From Candidatus Thalassarchaeaceae archaeon (GTDB taxonomy: Archaea; Thermoplasmatota; Poseidoniia; Poseidoniales; Thalassarchaeaceae), in the NCBI GenBank assembly GCA_030747485.1, contig JASLKP010000010.1, forward strand, positions 1 through 51,539: a stretch of DNA of 51,539 nt. Reading direction: 5' to 3'. How positions within the stretch are numbered: the stretch's first letter is position 1; the number at the start of each line of letters is the position of its first letter. The notes beneath the pieces were generated by a model that had not been told where the DNA came from, did not search any database, and saw only the letters and a program-made list of their open reading frames with translations. The translations under genes were made by a program, and so were the position numbers. Of this stretch, positions 34,524 through 42,557 are shown in pieces.

Positions 34524-34550
34524 TTCAGGCACGGTGATTCCCTGTTCGGC

Positions 34551-35339
34551 ATGGGAGATCCGGCAACGGTTATCGATCAATATCGTCGTTATGTACAAGA
34601 TGGTAGGCTTGAGATTAGCGAAGTTATGGCTTCGGAACTCAGTGATTTACTACTGGCAAAAAAGGGTCGTACCTTGGAAGAACAGGGGCATCTTGTCACT
34701 TCATTGCGAGATCTCGCAAGTATCCATGAAATTCGTACCAAATGGAAAGAGAGTCGAGCTGCTTCAGGAATGCTTGTGAAAGCACGTAAACGATATGTCA
34801 AGTTGCTGAAAAAAAACAATTTGGCTGATGCAGCAAAAGAGGCCGCTCTCAAGGAGGCAGACGATGAGGTTCTGCGCGGGCGTGTGCGCGCGCACGAGGG
34901 TGCATTGAGAAATGCACTCGGCCATTACAAGCGGGCACGTCATATTCAACCCGGGTTGATAGAGGCCGCCTTTCGCCCATTAGATGGACATGAACGAATT
35001 AAATCGACATTGAAAGGTTCTGGTAAATCTGGATTGGTTCTCGCAAAAACTCTGGCTGCAGCAGGTCCTGTAACGAAAGTTGGAGGTTCATTTGAACTTC
35101 ATCCAGATGGAGCAGTAATTCAACCATTAGAGCCACTAATATCAGACATCAGCAGATGGTTGGGGGTTGAACTCGGTCTTCCAGCAAAATCTGCAGTCGC
35201 GCTAGGGAATGCTCTCAAAGAAATTCAGCGTCAAATGGTTGCGATTGAAGAAGGAGAACAGGCAGCAAATTCCAGATTACAATCGGCAATCGATTCTCTT
35301 GAACCTTCAATGGATTACCACACATATTCTGGTGGCTAA
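34551..35339 (+). CDS. Helical/coiled-coil protein, unknown
   Basis: 262 residues, cytoplasmic, not recognised. Residues 1-125 are charged and almost wholly helical (VKARKRYVKLLKKNNLADAAKEAA), the middle contains IKSTLKGSGKSGLVLAKTLAAAG, which superficially resembles a P-loop but lacks GxxGxGK[ST] in correct form, and the C-terminus is an amphipathic helix (ALKEIQRQMVAIEEGEQAAN). It begins 27 nt after the giant surface-protein gene and is probably co-transcribed; it could be a partner of that protein's charged tail. Confidence 0.72.
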   Translation: MGDPATVIDQYRRYVQDGRLEISEVMASELSDLLLAKKGRTLEEQGHLVTSLRDLASIHEIRTKWKESRAASGMLVKARKRYVKLLKKNNLADAAKEAALKEADDEVLRGRVRAHEGALRNALGHYKRARHIQPGLIEAAFRPLDGHERIKSTLKGSGKSGLVLAKTLAAAGPVTKVGGSFELHPDGAVIQPLEPLISDISRWLGVELGLPAKSAVALGNALKEIQRQMVAIEEGEQAANSRLQSAIDSLEPSMDYHTYSGG

Positions 35340-35340
35340 A

Positions 35341-38300
35341 TCAGACTTTTCCAAGATAGGATAACCACTTTCTACACGATGGACACCAGGTCCAACGGTC
35401 ACCATTGTGTATGGTTTCATGAGCCGCACCGCCACATTCTGTGCAAGGTGGATATATTGAGCCCACAGAGAGGGTGCCTGATGCTGGAGGAGTGTCGTCA
35501 AATGCTGCATCGATACTAGATTCTCTCGTCTGTGAACGGGTGATGATGAACACGAATGCAGTTACTGAAATCAAGATGATAACAAAGATTGCCCCCATCA
35601 TCCATCCAGTCGACGAATCACTCGAATCCTCGTCAGATTCAGTAGTATTTTGCTCTGAATTATCATCAGGGACGTTGTGATCGATTGGTGGTTCTACTGG
35701 GGGTTCTTCTGCTTCAAATTCATAGGTGAAGTTGTGCCAGACCTCAATCATTTGATCATCATTTGACCAAGCGATGAAACGTAGTGTGAGGCGGTCGTTG
35801 TCATCTTGACGATTGTGGGTGAATTCAACGGCCTCAATCTGTCCACTGAATGTATGCCATTCTCTCCATGGCATGGCACCAGGGGGCTCAAGGTCTGCAC
35901 TCATCTCGCCAAGCCCTTCAGTCGAATTCCATGTGGCTCCATACAGTTTGAATCGATCTGTGCTGTCAGAAATTGTTTTCCAATCAACATAAATGATCCA
36001 TTCTGTATCACTGCCAACTCCCAAAATGTGGAGTTGCCCTGGCAATTCAAAATCAAGTGCTTCGTCACAACGAGTTGGATCAGTGGGGTGATTATCAATA
36101 GTCAACCCTGTCGCCGAATCTGTTGGGCATCCATCCCCATCTCGATCTGACCATGCAAGGGAGTCTAGGAAGAATGCATCACCGATTTCATCGCGTAATC
36201 CGTCCATTCCGATATTGTATGCGTAGTAGTTACCCCAACCATCTCCGTCCGTATCCTGATTTTGCAATGGATCTTCAGGGAAGGCATCACCCACCTCATT
36301 GATTCTCATATATTCAGAATCAAGATTGTAAGTGTAGTTGTCACCGCTACCATCACCATCTTGGTCACGCCACTGAGTTGCATCGTCAGGGAAAGCATCT
36401 CCACTCTCATTCATTCGCATACCAGTGTTTTGATCAACGATGTAGAGATATTCATCACCATGTCCATCACCATCTGTATCACACCACTGTTCTGGATTTG
36501 AAATCCAAGCATCTCCAAATCCTGCACCAAGAACACATGCCGGCCAGAATTCATCAGGATCTGACCATTGATCACCATCGGTATCTGGACAACCACCACG
36601 ATCTAACGAACTGGTCCCCCACACTGTCAGGCATCCATCGCCACCCGCTCCAGGGGCGTTGTTATCTCCGAATCCATCGCCATCAGTGTCAACCCATTGG
36701 AGTGGATTATTCGGAAAGTGGTCATCACTATCGACAATGCCATCACCGTCTCCATCTGGAATCAATACCCACCAAGAATCAGTATGATTGGCGACGATGA
36801 TAATATTCGTAGAGGGCATCGCCAAACCCCGTGGAATTCCGGGTAGTGACCAAGCACCAATTTGAGACATATTCAGACCATCATAGAATTCTACTTGGCC
36901 ACTCTGACTGGTACCAGCATCTCCACTGGCTACGACCAAGAATGAACCACCGATGAAGGCGGCACCAAACGCTTGTTCTGAAAATTGGAATTGTAGCATC
37001 TGTTGGCCAATGTCTGCATCCCAAACAATGGCGTTGCTATCCCAACCCGCAGTCATGATAATGTTGAGAGCAGGGTGCCAGAATAATGCTCCAGTGTAAT
37101 TGCCATGACTGTAGTGGACACCATCATCATTCCACAAACTTGCCATCGGATCATCGGTTTGCCAAAATCGAATTGAGCCGTCTTGGGCAGTACTTGCAAG
37201 CCATGCTCCATCAAAACTAAATTCCATCGCCCAATATTCAGTCATATAATCCCACGTTTTGACCTCAATCATCTGATTGATATCAAGAATTGAGACCTTA
37301 CCAGCAACACCGGTTAAACTCTGATTCTGGGTCCACGATATAGCCAGATAACTCTCTACTGGATGGATTGCAATTCGACCAAAAACCTCGATTGGATGGT
37401 AATTATCAATTCGCCAGTCCCACATTTTTTTACCATCACTACCGCAGGCTACAATCACACCATCTGAAAAGCCAACAATTGTTTGGAGTTCGTGCATGAT
37501 GATACTCTTTGCATATGGCAACACACCAAGGGGTTGACCGAAATCAGGATGGAAACATTGCATCATAATTTGGCCCGTCGAAGTATCACGGACTGTTGCA
37601 GTACCACTTGATTCTGCAAACGCTACAAAGGGTTCTAACGGATGGATAGTGATTTCTCGCAGTAGGCTGGATGAGAGTCTCCGATAGATGTTCAATTGTA
37701 GGGTATTCATATCAATATTATAAATTTCAATTGACCCATCTTTACCAGCACTTGCAACCTGGGTCGACTGATCATTCACTGCAATCGATGTTACATCTGA
37801 AGGATAGGATTTACCACCATATATGGTCGAATGCCAGCCATAATCGGAGAGGATTGCCCCTGCATGATCCAGCGTTAGTATCCGACCAGGAGAATGTAAT
37901 CCAACATTGACAATCGTTGCGTCAGGGGTCCAACGAAGGCTAGATACATTCTGAAAGATTGTCGTGTACCAATTGACAGTACCGTCGGTATGGAAATAAT
38001 CGGTGATTACTCCTTCAGTCGGTCGATTGTAAGCAATCGTGTAGGTCTGACCATTCGGGTTGAAATCAATCGCCCATGCCATCGATTCACCACCTGCAAC
38101 ATTGCGATTCCAACTCTGAGCTAGAGTGGTGCCGAGGACCTCCCATCCAGTAACTGTGTCTCTATAACCTGAGATTGAAGTGTCATAAATTCGATTCAAA
38201 GAGGTCACAAATGTACCATTATTCGCAATCGCACAATCTGCACCCCATGATGTGGAATATACATGGGCGCTGTTGGATGGAGAGCCATTGATGAAATATG

Positions 38301-38958
38301 CAGTATCTGCTACTACGATTTCACCACCAATATTGGGATCATCAATATCACCACAAAACACAATGCGAGATCGATCTGCAGTTGTATCAATACCCCACAA
38401 CCAACCAGCACGACTACCCGATAAATCGTCAGTCCAACTACCAGTACGCATCGTTGTCGAGTTCATTGGCCAATTGCCACCATCATCTGTAATTTGGTAA
38501 CTATACCAGTGTGTAGTACCATCAGCAGCCAACACATGACTATCGTCTAACCACATCACATCAACTAGTGAATTTGCATGTTCTGCATAGAATATAGTTC
38601 GACCATCGGTCGTATTCCACACTGTCAGGTGATTTGTTGAGATATCAACGGCTGCAATCATTTCACCGTTTGGTGAGAAATCAACTTCCCAAAGTGCGCC
38701 AGTCGGTTGTGGCTGCCACAATTGTGGAGTCCAACCCGAATCCCAAATGGGTTGATTCTGTTGATTCCAAGATTGTTCAGTATTTGTTTGAGATTCATAG
38801 GTTTCATTCTCGACGGAGAGATCAACAATTTGTGTTGACCAAGTGGACACAAATAGAATCGATATCAGAATTATCGAAAGGTACCTTCTACCCACGCCCA
38901 TGCACGCAAGGCATGGTCTGTTACCCTTCAGACTTCCCACAAATCGTGTCAATCTCAT
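35341..38958 (-). CDS. Secreted WD40/quinoprotein-like beta-propeller with TSP3 calcium repeats, TM helix and zinc ribbon
   Basis: 1205 residues. Signal or anchor helix at about 27-45 (YLSIILISILFVSTWS), then about 700 residues of WD40-like repeats ending in patterns such as GSIEIYNID, GSIRFWQTDD and NAIVWDADIG. About 770-1000 holds at least seven TSP3/EF-hand-like DxDGDGxGD repeats (DTDGDGFGDN, DTDGDGHGDE, DQDGDGSGDN, DTDGDGWGNY, DRDGDGCPTD). An external beta domain, a TM helix (MGAIFVIILISVTAFVFII) and a cytoplasmic CTEC/CPSC zinc ribbon complete it. Likely a surface calcium-stabilised receptor or binding protein. Start ATG 38958; M20 at 38901 is an alternative. Confidence 0.88.
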   Translation of the reverse strand: MRLTRFVGSLKGNRPCLACMGVGRRYLSIILISILFVSTWSTQIVDLSVENETYESQTNTEQSWNQQNQPIWDSGWTPQLWQPQPTGALWEVDFSPNGEMIAAVDISTNHLTVWNTTDGRTIFYAEHANSLVDVMWLDDSHVLAADGTTHWYSYQITDDGGNWPMNSTTMRTGSWTDDLSGSRAGWLWGIDTTADRSRIVFCGDIDDPNIGGEIVVADTAYFINGSPSNSAHVYSTSWGADCAIANNGTFVTSLNRIYDTSISGYRDTVTGWEVLGTTLAQSWNRNVAGGESMAWAIDFNPNGQTYTIAYNRPTEGVITDYFHTDGTVNWYTTIFQNVSSLRWTPDATIVNVGLHSPGRILTLDHAGAILSDYGWHSTIYGGKSYPSDVTSIAVNDQSTQVASAGKDGSIEIYNIDMNTLQLNIYRRLSSSLLREITIHPLEPFVAFAESSGTATVRDTSTGQIMMQCFHPDFGQPLGVLPYAKSIIMHELQTIVGFSDGVIVACGSDGKKMWDWRIDNYHPIEVFGRIAIHPVESYLAISWTQNQSLTGVAGKVSILDINQMIEVKTWDYMTEYWAMEFSFDGAWLASTAQDGSIRFWQTDDPMASLWNDDGVHYSHGNYTGALFWHPALNIIMTAGWDSNAIVWDADIGQQMLQFQFSEQAFGAAFIGGSFLVVASGDAGTSQSGQVEFYDGLNMSQIGAWSLPGIPRGLAMPSTNIIIVANHTDSWWVLIPDGDGDGIVDSDDHFPNNPLQWVDTDGDGFGDNNAPGAGGDGCLTVWGTSSLDRGGCPDTDGDQWSDPDEFWPACVLGAGFGDAWISNPEQWCDTDGDGHGDEYLYIVDQNTGMRMNESGDAFPDDATQWRDQDGDGSGDNYTYNLDSEYMRINEVGDAFPEDPLQNQDTDGDGWGNYYAYNIGMDGLRDEIGDAFFLDSLAWSDRDGDGCPTDSATGLTIDNHPTDPTRCDEALDFELPGQLHILGVGSDTEWIIYVDWKTISDSTDRFKLYGATWNSTEGLGEMSADLEPPGAMPWREWHTFSGQIEAVEFTHNRQDDNDRLTLRFIAWSNDDQMIEVWHNFTYEFEAEEPPVEPPIDHNVPDDNSEQNTTESDEDSSDSSTGWMMGAIFVIILISVTAFVFIITRSQTRESSIDAAFDDTPPASGTLSVGSIYPPCTECGGAAHETIHNGDRWTWCPSCRKWLSYLGKV

Positions 38959-39112
38959 AATCAGAGTTGTTTTTGTTCCTTCAAAGTATTGTATTTAGAG
39001 TATAAATGGTATACTGAAAGGCCAAACCGCGTTTTGAAAAAGGGTCCAAAAACAGCCTTTTGCTACTTTTTTTTAGGGGAACGGTTATGTTACCGACAGC
39101 GAGCCTGACATC
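38959..39112. promoter_or_regulatory. Divergent AT-rich promoter region between giant propeller gene and ftsZ
   Basis: 154 nt without a gene. On the minus strand TTTATACTCTAAATAC (about 38993-39008) is a TATA-like element about 40 nt before the propeller ATG. On the plus strand TATAAATGG at 39001 could serve ftsZ with a long leader. A run of eight T (39067-39074) and two A/T-rich blocks (AAAAAGGG, CCTTTTG) also lie in it. Lacks the AGGTCGC box found at other promoters here. Confidence 0.5.
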
Positions 39113-40243
39113 ATGCGCCATCTTATTGATAGGGTATTAGAATTGCAAGACGATGATGAAGACACTGAGATTTCAGTGACTCATAATGAACACAGTCAGG
39201 ATAATGCTGAACTCCACGAGTTACTCAAATCCTTACAACCCAGAATCAGAGTATTTGGTTGTGGAGGTTGTGGAGGAAATACTGTGGATCGACTCAACTC
39301 TGTCGGACTTCTAGATGAAGAATCTGCCAGAGGGTATGCTGTCAATACCGATGCTCAACATCTTCTACGAGTTGGCGTAAACAACAAGATGCTAATCGGA
39401 AGAACTGCAAGAGGTCGTGGTGCAGGTGGAGACCCAGAAAAAGGTGAGAAAGCAGCATTTGAATCAGAACGTACACTTCAGAAGGCAGTCGAAGAATGCG
39501 ACTTGGCTTTCGTCACAGCGGGACTTGGTGGAGGTACAGGTACTGGTAGTGCTCACGTCGTAGCACGCCTTGCAAAGGATGCCGGAGCACTCACTATTGC
39601 AGTCGTCACATATCCATTCGAATCAGAAGGGACCCTACGTCGACAAAATGCAGAGTGGGGCCTTGAAAGGCTACGTGAAGTCTGTGATACAGTCGTTGTG
39701 TTACCCAATGAACGCTTGCTACAAGTGGATGGAGTGAGAGATTTACCAATCGAAGCAGCCTTCCGTGTGGCTGATGAACTCCTGATGAGATCAATCGCTG
39801 GTGTCACTGAATTGGTCACCAAAGAAGGATTGGTTAATCTCGACTTTGAAGATCTTCGTGCTGTGATGTTGAACGGCGGTGGCATGGCAATGATTGGCTT
39901 AGGTGAGGCAAGCGGTCCAGACCGTGCAGTTGTTGCAACACTAGAGGCACTAGACAGTCCTCTACTCGATATCGATGTCAGTGATGCTAGAGGTGCATTG
40001 GTCAACGTAGTCGGTGGTTCAAGTCTAACTCTGGGTGAAGCAGAGGCCTGTGCCCAACAGATACGTGAGCGAATCAACCCTTATGCTCGAATTATTTGGG
40101 GAGCAACAGTAGATGAATCAATGGGAAGCGAACTTCGTGTAATGCTTGTACTCACAGGAGTGAAGTCTCAGCAAATCTATGGCGCTGCAGCACATCAACA
40201 ACTCCGAACATTGCGCAATCGTACCATCGAATTCGTGAATTGA
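39113..40243 (+). CDS. ftsZ: Cell division GTPase FtsZ
   Basis: Tubulin-like GTPase forming the division ring. 376 residues: an acidic variable N-terminus of about 40 residues (ELQDDDEDTEISV), VFGCGGCGGNTVDRL (nucleotide binding), AVNTDAQHL, the tubulin signature LGGGTGTGSAHVVA, the NLDFEDLRAVMLNGGGMAM T7 loop region, and a C-domain ending TLRNRTIEFVN without a clear membrane-tether peptide. First gene of the ftsZ-secE-spt5 cluster common in euryarchaea. Confidence 0.96.
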   Translation: MRHLIDRVLELQDDDEDTEISVTHNEHSQDNAELHELLKSLQPRIRVFGCGGCGGNTVDRLNSVGLLDEESARGYAVNTDAQHLLRVGVNNKMLIGRTARGRGAGGDPEKGEKAAFESERTLQKAVEECDLAFVTAGLGGGTGTGSAHVVARLAKDAGALTIAVVTYPFESEGTLRRQNAEWGLERLREVCDTVVVLPNERLLQVDGVRDLPIEAAFRVADELLMRSIAGVTELVTKEGLVNLDFEDLRAVMLNGGGMAMIGLGEASGPDRAVVATLEALDSPLLDIDVSDARGALVNVVGGSSLTLGEAEACAQQIRERINPYARIIWGATVDESMGSELRVMLVLTGVKSQQIYGAAAHQQLRTLRNRTIEFVN

Positions 40244-40265
40244 AACTCAATTCAATAGCAAATTA

Positions 40266-40280
40266 CCCGACGTAGTCGGG
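40266..40280 (+). terminator. CCCGAC-GTA-GTCGGG hairpin after ftsZ
   Basis: Perfect 6-bp stem with 3-nt loop, 22 nt after the ftsZ stop and 10 nt before the secE TATA element. No T run follows. It may mark the ftsZ transcript 3' end and separate it from the independently promoted secE operon. Confidence 0.4.
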
Positions 40281-40290
40281 CGCGGTGTGT

Positions 40291-40312
40291 TTAAGAAAGG
40301 CTGTCAGGTCGC
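40291..40312 (+). promoter_or_regulatory. Promoter of secE-spt5 with TTAA-N11-AGGTCGC architecture
   Basis: TTAAGAAAGG starts at 40291 and AGGTCGC at 40306, 15 nt apart, preceded by GCGGTGTG as a possible BRE. The secE ATG is at 40335, so the predicted start near 40318 leaves a short leader of under 20 nt. Same architecture as tRNA-Thr, rpl21e and rpl11. Confidence 0.65.
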
Positions 40313-40334
40313 GAGGCATCCTTGAGGTCGTACC

Positions 40335-40622
40335 ATGTCCAGAGATAACGCTGAAATTGGAGGGGATGAACACTCCTTTGAAGACCGAGTTCAGGAATGG
40401 CAGGATAACATCGAATCGGGAGTTCGCCGTCTTGGAAAGGGTTCATGGGCGAGGATTATCCGAATGGCTCGAAAGCCAACTTCTCTTGAATTCAAGCAAA
40501 CATGCATTGTTTGTGGAATTGGAATGTTTGTTCTCGGATTCATTGGATTTGCACTATTGGTCTTGATGGACAATGTGCTACCTTCTTTCTTCGACTGGTT
40601 AACCAGCGGATATGGAGGGTGA
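40335..40622 (+). CDS. secE: Protein translocase subunit SecE (Sec61-gamma)
   Basis: 95 residues, tail-anchored. The amphipathic helix preceding the membrane has the conserved RIIRMARKPTSLEFKQTCIV, where KPT/S-x-x-EF is the Sec61-gamma signature, followed by one transmembrane helix (GMFVLGFIGFALLVLM). Clamps the SecY halves in the membrane. A longer than usual acidic N-terminus (GGDEHSFEDRVQEW) precedes it. Located 5 nt before spt5, the standard archaeal order. Confidence 0.93.
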   Translation: MSRDNAEIGGDEHSFEDRVQEWQDNIESGVRRLGKGSWARIIRMARKPTSLEFKQTCIVCGIGMFVLGFIGFALLVLMDNVLPSFFDWLTSGYGG

Positions 40623-40627
40623 TTTTG

Positions 40628-41497
40628 ATGTCTGATGCTTTCATTGCTTTTGTTCGTCATGAGAATAGTGTATTGCTAATGCAACGAGGTGATAATGTCG
40701 CTGAGTTCCCAGGTGCTTGGGATGGCGTGTATGGAATCGGAGATCCTGCAGATCTAGATGCTGTCATGAAGCGTGTTGAAGAATCAACGGGAATCCCAAC
40801 ATCTTCACTAATCCATGTTCGAAGTGGTATGGCACGAGGTGTTGAGTATGGAAATCGCCTCAATGATATCACACCAATTCTATTCCTAACCGATTCAAAT
40901 GAAGTCGAAGCACGTACTCTTTACCAGAATGCGGAATGGGTCGACCCTGGTGAAGTTGAGAAAAAGGAATACAGTATCTCACAATTATCAGAACTATACG
41001 GAGACGTGGCCGCCTATCTATACATCGTAAAGACGACGATTGGTGCAGAACAAAAAGTTGCCAAGGAGATGCATGCACGACTTTCGGGAACCGGTTCCCT
41101 ACAAGATATCCAAACCGAAATCTATGGTGTACTACACCCAACTCTAATGCGCGGCTACATCTTTGTCGAAGCTAGTGCATTCCATCATGTTGAGAAACTC
41201 ATTGGAAGAGCTGGTGGTGCGACGACACCTCTCAAGAACTGCAGTCGAGTACTGCCAGGAACAGTACCTTTGGGTGATGTGACTCCATATCTTGAGCCAA
41301 AGGCTGCTACTGCTGGAATCGAAGAAGGCGATGAAGTCGAGATGCGTGCTGGTGCCTTCAAGGGCGAACGAGCACGTGTTACACACATTTCAGAAGGAAA
41401 GGAAATGGTTACTGTTGAACTACTAGATTCAATGGTACCAATTCCAATTGAACTTCGTGCCGATCAAATCCGCGTCACACAACGCGTCATGGAATGA
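40628..41497 (+). CDS. spt5: Transcription elongation factor Spt5 with N-terminal degenerate Nudix domain
   Basis: 289 residues, about twice the normal archaeal Spt5 (about 145-150). Residues 1-125 are Nudix-like: AFIAFVRHENSVLLMQRGD, GAWDGVYGIGDPADLDAVMK, RVEESTGI and a late EWVDPGEV strand. The Nudix box is broken: the R-E pair is K-R, one catalytic Glu is Ser, and the loop is two residues short. Residues about 130-225 are the NGN domain (AAYLYIVKTTIGAEQKVAKE, RGYIFVEA), which binds the polymerase clamp with Spt4; about 236-288 is the KOW domain (EGDEVEMRAGAFKGERARV). ATG 40628 follows secE by 5 nt. Confidence 0.92.
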   Translation: MSDAFIAFVRHENSVLLMQRGDNVAEFPGAWDGVYGIGDPADLDAVMKRVEESTGIPTSSLIHVRSGMARGVEYGNRLNDITPILFLTDSNEVEARTLYQNAEWVDPGEVEKKEYSISQLSELYGDVAAYLYIVKTTIGAEQKVAKEMHARLSGTGSLQDIQTEIYGVLHPTLMRGYIFVEASAFHHVEKLIGRAGGATTPLKNCSRVLPGTVPLGDVTPYLEPKAATAGIEEGDEVEMRAGAFKGERARVTHISEGKEMVTVELLDSMVPIPIELRADQIRVTQRVME

Positions 41498-41522
41498 GGA
41501 AAACAGGAGCCTCACGCGCGTG

Positions 41523-41544
41523 TTAAATAGAGGAAGTAGGTCGC
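41523..41544 (+). promoter_or_regulatory. Promoter of rpl11 operon with TTAA-N11-AGGTCGC architecture
   Basis: TTAAATAGAGG starts at 41523 and AGGTCGC at 41538, again exactly 15 nt apart; GCGCGTG precedes the TTAA. The gap from spt5 to rpl11 is 74 nt. The predicted start near 41549 gives a leader of about 23 nt that carries the GGGAG ribosome-binding site. Confidence 0.65.
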
Positions 41545-41571
41545 GAAGTCGCTTCAAAGGGAGTTATTACC

Positions 41572-41850
41572 ATGTCAGCACGTAACGAGACACCTCATAC
41601 CGTGCTCCAAAAGCTCGGTCAAAAGAAGTGCAATGGCTCTTGGGATGCATCCACAGAGAACATGACAATTCCACAAATTATGGAGGTTGCTGAAACCAAG
41701 AAAGACAAACTCACCGGTGCGAGTGTTAAGGCTCGCTCACTAGAGGTAATGGGTACCTGTGTCTCGATGCGAATTCGTATCGAAGGTATGCATCCAAAGG
41801 AAGCCATTGCGGCAGTAAAAAACGGAGACTACGATTCACATTTCAACTAA
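41572..41850 (+). CDS. rpl11: Ribosomal protein L11, C-terminal domain only
   Basis: 92 residues instead of the usual 140-165. The sequence aligns with L11 from the interdomain hinge onward: ETPHTVLQKLG corresponds to KTPPAAVLLKK of E. coli L11, MTIPQIMEVAETKKDKLTGA to the rRNA-binding helix region, and EVMGTCVSMRIRIEG to the conserved EGTARSMG end, with the archaeal extension HPKEAIAAVKNGDYD. The entire N-terminal domain, which contacts EF2 and forms the thiostrepton cleft, is absent. A good GGGAG site and its own promoter upstream, with only 74 nt to spt5, argue against a missed start. Binds 23S rRNA at the GTPase centre. Confidence 0.88.
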   Translation: MSARNETPHTVLQKLGQKKCNGSWDASTENMTIPQIMEVAETKKDKLTGASVKARSLEVMGTCVSMRIRIEGMHPKEAIAAVKNGDYDSHFN

Positions 41851-41869
41851 ACAAAGAATGTCACGGATT

Positions 41870-41898
41870 GCGGGAGAGGGGCAACCCTCGCTGACCGC
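41870..41898 (+). promoter_or_regulatory. Candidate L1-binding hairpin in the rpl1 leader
   Basis: GCGG (41870-41873) pairs with CCGC (41895-41898) and GAGGG (41876-41880) with CCCTC (41885-41889) around a GCAA tetraloop; the internal loop is asymmetric (GA opposite GCTGA). Archaeal L1 represses its own operon by binding a two-helix element with an asymmetric loop that mimics 23S rRNA. Located 15 nt before the rpl1 ATG, where the GGTGAG ribosome-binding site follows. Confidence 0.5.
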
Positions 41899-41912
41899 GG
41901 GGGTGAGAAAAT

Positions 41913-42557
41913 ATGGAACAAAATATCAGAAAAGCAATCGAGCAAGCCCTTGAAGAGGCTCAAACTCGAAAATTCGTGGAATCGGTGGAGTTTGCCTTCA
42001 CTATCAAAGACGTCGATTTGAAGAATCCAACAAATCGTATTCAGGAGGAGATTCGTCTTCCTGCTGGTCGAGGTCGTGAACTTAGTATTGCTATGTTTGC
42101 TGATGGAGAAATGGCTACGAAAGCGAAGAATGCTGGAATAACAGTCATCGATCCATCCCAAATTGAAGACCTTGGTGGCACACGTCAAAAAGCCAGGAAA
42201 CTTGCGCGTGACCACGATTTCTTCCTCTCTGAAATTCCACACATGGGACCCATCGGTCGATTCCTTGGTGTTGTGCTGGGTCCTCGTGGAAAGATGCCAC
42301 GACCGGTCCCTCCAGTGGCAGACCCCGGTGCAATTGCTGAAGGATTGAAGACTGTCGCAATTGTACGTAGTCGTGACAAAATCACCTTCCACACCGTCAT
42401 TGGAACGCGCCCACAAGGTATTGACGCTTTAACTGAAAATGGTATTGCTGTTTGGAAGCGTGTAACGGCAAAACTTGAGCGTGGTGCAGGCAACATTCGT
42501 TCATTCTATGTCAAGACCTCAATGGGTCCATCTGTCAAGGTGGAGGTGATTTTGTGA
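41913..42557 (+). CDS. rpl1: Large-subunit ribosomal protein L1
   Basis: 214 residues, archaeal L1. N-terminal basic helix (RKAIEQALEEAQTRKFVESVEFAF), GRGRELSIAMFADGEMA, and PIGRFLGVVLGPRGKMPRPV, the family signature, then FHTVIGTRP and the closing YVKTSMGPSVKVEVIL. Forms the mobile L1 stalk on 23S rRNA that guides E-site tRNA. Its stop overlaps the GTG start of rpl10 by 4 nt (GTGA), so the two are translationally coupled. Confidence 0.96.
   Translation: MEQNIRKAIEQALEEAQTRKFVESVEFAFTIKDVDLKNPTNRIQEEIRLPAGRGRELSIAMFADGEMATKAKNAGITVIDPSQIEDLGGTRQKARKLARDHDFFLSEIPHMGPIGRFLGVVLGPRGKMPRPVPPVADPGAIAEGLKTVAIVRSRDKITFHTVIGTRPQGIDALTENGIAVWKRVTAKLERGAGNIRSFYVKTSMGPSVKVEVIL

Noticed and set aside
34079..34552. 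157-residue minus-strand frame rich in serine
   Set aside because: It is the antisense of the Asp-rich tail of the giant surface protein (GAT repeat read as Ser); no ribosome-binding site or domain.
34985..35075. P-loop in the coiled-coil protein (GSGKSG)
   Set aside because: The sequence lacks the GxxxxGK[ST] spacing and no Walker B or Rossmann strand order follows.
41498..41571. Missing L11 N-terminal domain in another frame upstream
   Set aside because: Only 74 nt separate spt5 from rpl11, holding promoter elements and a ribosome-binding site; far too short for a 70-residue domain.
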